Of a stretch of 64,000 nt of DNA, positions 58,955-64,000 are shown in pieces. The stretch's first letter is position 1, and each line of letters opens with the position of its first letter. Below the pieces are notes generated by a model. That model saw only the letters and a program-made list of their open reading frames with translations, searched no databases and was not told the origin of the DNA. The translations under genes and the position numbers were made by a program. The stretch covers positions 30,360,001 to 30,424,000 of the forward strand of contig JANJXV010000013.1 in NCBI GenBank assembly GCA_024803745.1, read 5' to 3'. Source of the DNA: Megascapheus bottae. Taxonomy: Eukaryota; Chordata; Mammalia; Rodentia; Geomyidae.

Positions 58955-59710
58955 ACCAACAGGAAATATATAAATAGCCATCATATTGAGAGGAGAGCAG
59001 GTGATATCCCAGACTGCATTATAAATGATTCCACTGCCAATCTAAGCTGTATCAGAAACTTAAAATCATCTTCAACCAAGAAACATCTGAGGTAAAGGGC
59101 CTTCAAGTGATTTATATCTGAGAAAAGAGGTGCCTCAGTTAAAATGAAGCACGACAGAGGAACATGTCTATAAAATACTCTAAAAATTCTCGTTTATAAG
59201 CTAACTGAATGATATCATTGAATTGAAGCTACTAAGTTTGAGGACACATTTTATTAATGGAATCCATTTCAATTCTTATTGGCCTTTCATGAGGCATAAC
59301 TGGGAAAAATGTGAATATTAAAAATGCAAATCCTGAAATGATTACTCTAATGAAAACAATTAACACATCCACCAATGACTGTTTTAGGTCATTTATTCCA
59401 CTATTAACAAAATAAAGTTCAATTTCCCTTTGCTGCCTAGGTAGGTTTCTTCTCTGAGCCAGGTTCCAGTTCTGATTTACACTGGTTATTTTAAGAAAGG
59501 ATCTTTTAGTCTTGCTTTCTTACCAGGTACACACATGGGAGGAATCCACCAGTGTTAGACTTCCCATAGATAGGATAGCAATCACAGGCTAGCATGTCCA
59601 GCTCTTCACTGAGAAAAGGTTACACAAACTTTTCTCATGGGGAATGGCATGAAAAATTAGTGACTCAATCTGCTGGACTTGATTAATTTTAAAGAATGTA
59701 ATGTGATCCT
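58955..59710. other. Sequence without recognised features
   Basis: No gene or nameable repeat; its right part may belong to the LTR that follows. Confidence 0.5.
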
Positions 59711-59711
59711 T

Positions 59712-60003
59712 CTCAGAGCTCTGAAGGCAGAAAGTCAAGAATTGTGGTACCAGCAGGTTTAGTGTCTGATGAAGGCTGCTCACTGCTTGAAGATGGAGAG
59801 GATTGCATGATACTATGATGGGAAGAACACTGCAGTAGGAGGAAAGGCAAAAGCCAGATACCACATGAAGCATATTGAATACAAGTCAATCTTATTCACA
59901 AAGTGAAGGAACACATATACAAATTCACATGCTTATATCTAATCACCACAAATTATTACCAGAGCCTTGGCCATTAAGTTTCAACATGTGAATTTTGGAA
60001 AGC
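59712..60003 (+). mobile_element. Ancient MaLR (MLT1-like) LTR fragment
   Basis: 'accagcaggtttagtgtctg', 'atgaaggctgctcactgctt' and, at the end, 'ttaagtttcaacatgtgaat' then 'tttgga' follow the order of an MLT1-type LTR from memory of that family. It is strongly diverged, with no internal retroviral sequence. A 94-codon minus-strand frame here is a shadow of the LTR. Confidence 0.55.
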
Positions 60004-60009
60004 AGTTTC

Positions 60010-63000
60010 AAAGCACATCACCATCTATAAGTACTGTTGTAATGCAAATGCATCAATGGAGATCAAGTCTCATGTAAATAGTGTAGTATCAGTAACTCTA
60101 GTTCATGGGTTGTACATTGAAATCTCACTCAGGTTGAATCTGAAATTTTAGCTCTTTGACTAACATCTCTCCATATGTCCTACTGCATATACCTTTACAA
60201 AAGCAATTTTATTTAACTTATTTAATTTAGACTTTAAAAATTCTACATATGAATGAGATCAAATACTTCTCTTTGTCTGGTTTAGTACATTATATATAGT
60301 ACCTTCCAGGTTTATACACATAGTATTAAATACAAGGATTCCCTATTTTCAATGGTTGAAAATACTTTTGTGTTTGTGTATTCATTAGGTACCATTTTAA
60401 AAATTTTATTCACCCATTTCCAGACAGTTGGTTTATTTAGGCTAAATATAGCAAAACATGTCACCTATTTTTTTCTCTCCAATACATAATATAGACTTGG
60501 AAAATTTCGCATGAAATTAAATTTGTTTTATTTGGGGAAGGGAACGTACAGGGAGGGATAGGTGAGAAAAGAGTAGTGCGGGTAAGTACATATGGTTACT
60601 TTATAAGGATTTCATATATGTGTATTGAAAAAGAAAAAATAGACCAATTAACCTTATAAAAGAGAAAAGCAGTAGAGGAAATTAATTAGAACAAAGCTGT
60701 CTATAAATTTACAGAAATATGAAAATATGCAGAACTTCCAACAGGATTATAGATTTGAGAGAATGCATATAACTGCAAAATTCTTACTCGGCAAAACCAA
60801 AGAAAGATGCCTCTGCTATGAATCATTCTGTTGACGAAAACCTTCAGTGATTCATCCAGGCATTTGAGGTCACCCAAGAAAATAAAACTTGCTCTGGTGT
60901 AAATCTATACTTCTTGGAATAATAAGAAGATTGTGTTATAATTAAAAATTGTGGTTTGAATAAAGTTAACCAAAGCAAAATTGTTTTCAACATAGAAATT
61001 TTATTACATTCACATAAGAAAATAACACAGTATTTTGTGATAAAAATGCTGATTTCATAAACATGGAAAATATGCTGGGTACCTATATGTAAAGAAATTA
61101 TTACAGAAACCTCCATGTTTGTCATTTCCTTTAGAAGATGGATTATCTATACTACTGAAAAATTATCAAGCCACAATTTTTAACCACCTGGTGCTTTTAA
61201 GCCACAGTTGCTTTATGGGATGAGTTGTTACTCAGAGTTATTGAAGGAATCATTAAGCATTTTATAATTTTAACTAACACATTAATAGTGGCCTGTCTAA
61301 AATGTCACCAACTTCCTAGTTTAGAATTGCCACTTTGTATGGGGGTTGAAGTGATTGAAAATATAATGGCCTCCAGTTGTATCTGTAAAATGCTGTTAAC
61401 AGAGAAGTATTAAAGTGTTACTATTCAATGAACCATGTTCCTCAGATAAGACTTTGTAACAATTCTGCCATTCTGTGACATTATAATGGCCAAACTTACT
61501 ATATGCAGTCATCACTGTGTATGTATATATTAGAAAGAAAATCTGAAGCCCAATCTCCCAAAACATAAATTCAGTAAAAATCATTTTTCAAGAGGAATGA
61601 GGACTGTTTTTATTCCTCAGATGCCTCTGTGCTTTCCCCCTTGACTTTCCCTGTTGGTTCAATTTTCATTTTATGTTTATAAATGTTTACATTCTAAGAA
61701 TTGTATATTGTTGCTTCCTATACATTTCGTATGTTAAAAAATGGAGCAGGTGAACACTAACTATTTCTTTTTTTTACTAATTATTTCTTTTACTCACACA
61801 ATAAAATAAAATATTGTTGGAGGTATATTCAGCTTGCTTTGAAAAAAATCAATTCTCAAATAGTAAATCCAAATGTATGCTTCGAATTCTACTTCATGGT
61901 GGAATTCTAGACACAGCACATAATTGATTTTTTTATGGTAGTTTAGTTCTATGTCATCTTGCCTATACTGGAATAACATTTTCTACAGTGTATTTCCATG
62001 GGTCCTTCAAAATAAAAATGGTCAAAGAATTATTGAGACATAGAAATGAAGCAGGAGCTGTCACAAAATATTGACACATGGCAGATGGCAAGCAGCAGCT
62101 TCTGTAGAATCTTACAGAGAATTTCACTGTTCTTCAGCCTCAACTATTAATAAGGAACATGATTATGTTCAGTGTTTTCTGGTTGCTATTACATTATTTT
62201 GTTGATGTTCTAACATCTTGGGTTAGGAGCCAAGCACATTGTGTCTCTCTGGTAAAATCATAACACTCTGCCCAATTCTTGACATATATCCCAGTTTGTT
62301 CTCATTGGTCCCAGGTTCTAATGAGAAATAATAACTTGCTCCATGTTTATTTTGTAGATTAACTCTGGTCTTCTAAATCTGTTTTCACTGTCTTTTTTTC
62401 TCTCAAGGTCTGTGGGTCTGCTCTAACATCAATCCAGACTCAAGTGCCATGCTATCTGCCTTCCAAGTATTTCTTCACTGCACTATTTTGGAAAGTCTAG
62501 AAGGCTGTATAATATACTCATCCAGCCACATCATTCTTTATTTTATTTTACTTATGTATGTATTATGAAGTGATTATATAAATAAGTTATAATTCCATAT
62601 ATCAGTTTAGGCTTATATTGCTTGAATATATGCAGCTTACCACTTCTGAGTTCATTATATAATTGCTACCACAAAAGCTATCCTTTTCAAATTTGGGGGC
62701 ACGTCAATGAGAACTTTGTTCTTCTTCCTATTCAAACCTACGTCTCAGAGTCATAGCTTTATATATATCTATTAACCATCCCTGTGTTTTTCATTGCAGG
62801 CCAGTATTATATTTTAACAAGAAATCCTTTCCATTCCCTACCTGGTTCTGCAATCAGTCTAAAGTCAAACTTCATGGTTACAATGAAATGTTCCCAACAA
62901 TGTGACTCTGGCTTCAAAATCTTTTCCCAGTCTACCTGGTAGTGAGTTCAGTTGAAAAGAATTTTATTTCTCCCTTTTTTTAAAGAAAAGTATCTCCCAA

Positions 63001-63188
63001 GCCACTTTATTCACAGGAAGCAAACACTAAGGTCTATATGCTAATTAAACAGCCCTGCCTCAGGATGCTTATGCTTGTCTTTCCTTCCCTCAGATCTGAA
63101 TTCTTATAAATATATAATGTATCTTTCCCTTCCTTCCATGTTTTATTCTCTTATGCTTTCAGAGTCTTTGCTTTAAAATTGCAATCCA
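60010..63188. other. AT-rich sequence without recognised genes
   Basis: No coding signature, RNA gene or nameable repeat over about 3.2 kb. Frames of 60-93 codons are compositionally random. Confidence 0.5.
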
Positions 63189-63189
63189 A

Positions 63190-63424
63190 AGTGGTTCGTG
63201 GTGATATGTGCCAGTAATCCAAACTAGTTGGCAAGCACAGGTAGGATGAGCCTTTACTGAGATCATCCAAGGGCAAAAGTCTGACTCGACCTTAAACTAA
63301 GCAACAACAACGACAAACACTTAATCATAAAAAAGCTGGTAGCCTGACTCAAGTGTTAGAGTACTTGGATAGCTGTGATAGAGTACTTGGATAGTGGTAA
63401 GAACTGAGCTCCAGTACTGCCCAC
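63190..63424 (+). repeat. Old B1-like + ID-type dimeric SINE
   Basis: A B1-like left arm ('tgatatgtgccagtaatcca', 'gagatcatccaagggcaaaa') is followed after an A/C-rich linker by an ID-type right arm ('gcctgactcaagtgttagag', 'ctgagctccagtactgccca'). The right arm contains a tandem repeat of 'gatagagtacttggatag'. It resembles the 7SL-type SINE in plan but has an ID-type rather than Geo right arm. Confidence 0.65.
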
Positions 63425-63961
63425 CCACAAATAATAACCCCTAGGTTGTACAAAATGTTTTCCTTCCCTGCTATATATTTTTTATCTTGTGCGTACAATT
63501 CTGATTAACTTTATTTTAAATATATTTTACTTCCTTAATTGATATGATCTCAACCACATTGAAAAATAACACTGAGATATTGGCTGTTATATCAAATATA
63601 TTGTGTCAAGAGGAAATTTTCAGACCGTTTTGAATACTTATTTGATAAATGAAGATTAATATAAAAACAATTACATAAATCTATCAGTATCTACAAGAAC
63701 AGTTGTTGTTCTGTCTTCAGAGACACTTGTGAAATTTCAGCTATCATATTGAGCAGAATAAAATTTCTATCATTTAACACTTTTTGACTTGCAAAAATAA
63801 AATAATATATGGTTCAAATGATACATAAAATGAGATGCTAAATATTGTACAATGATTCAGATAAGTTGTTTTCAAATTTAAGTAAACTGGTAAAAATTAG
63901 TTTTCCCATTTATTACTCAATTGCTTTTTTTTTTACTCCTATAATTAATAATTATAGTCTC

Positions 63962-64000
63962 TGCTGGGTTCAGAAGGCTCATGAATCTAATCCTAGTTAC
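63962..64000 (+). repeat. 7SL/B1-like SINE start, cut by window end
   Basis: 'gctgggttcagaaggctcat' followed by 'gaatctaatcctagttac' matches the first 39 bases of the left arm. Confidence 0.7.

Overview
This window looks like nuclear DNA from a rodent of the superfamily Geomyoidea (kangaroo rats, pocket mice, pocket gophers). The main evidence is a family of about ten dimeric SINEs. Their left arm is an ID-like, tRNA-Ala-type monomer with a Pol III A box and B box. Their right arm begins with a 'gccggaagtgg' motif and ends in 'ggactggcaaaa'. This matches the published description of IDL-Geo, a SINE restricted to Geomyoidea. A second abundant SINE joins a 7SL/B1-like left arm to a very similar right arm. 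The DNA is AT-rich, and I recognise no cellular protein-coding exon, tRNA, rRNA or other RNA gene. I read it as intergenic or deep intronic DNA whose recognisable content is almost entirely retrotransposons and simple repeats.

Layout. 1-4.2 kb holds SINEs and an internally deleted L1 in which a 5' UTR with YY1-type motifs is joined to the last third of ORF2. 4.2-14.9 kb is sparse: SINEs, a 57-bp L1 stub with perfect target-site duplications (TSDs), and an ancient MaLR-type LTR. 14.9-17.2 kb has a twin-primed (5'-inverted) L1 and an older L1 scrap. 19.8-25.1 kb has an old L1 3' end, a TSD-bounded 1.1-kb L1 and several SINEs. 27.7-34.3 kb has L1 3' ends, SINEs, microsatellites and a degraded L1. 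35.6-40 kb has SINEs and two old L1 ORF2 blocks. 41.5-43 kb has a GATA microsatellite, a solo ERVK-type LTR with 6-bp TSDs and an L1 3' end. 45-50.2 kb is the densest part: a twin-primed L1, an L1 carrying a 3' transduction, and a five-event nest of SINEs and L1s. 50.6 kb has a GT/CG/GA compound microsatellite. 52.6-54.2 kb has a young SINE with a perfect 15-bp TSD and a third twin-primed L1. 54.2-64 kb is mostly unique sequence, with one MaLR-type LTR fragment and a few old SINEs.

How the parts work together. The SINEs and the processed-looking L1 copies share poly(A) tails and 11-20-bp TSDs, as expected if L1 reverse transcriptase mobilises both. Three of the L1 copies are inverted by twin priming, one carried flanking DNA with it, and several insertions landed inside older ones. 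The most unusual observation is that two independent L1 copies (3055 on + and 23983 on -) begin their ORF2 segment at exactly the same 'cctacag' base. In one of them that point is fused to a 5' UTR, leaving a 275-codon frame broken by a single stop. I found no clearly new biological system; the findings below are ordered from the start of the window.
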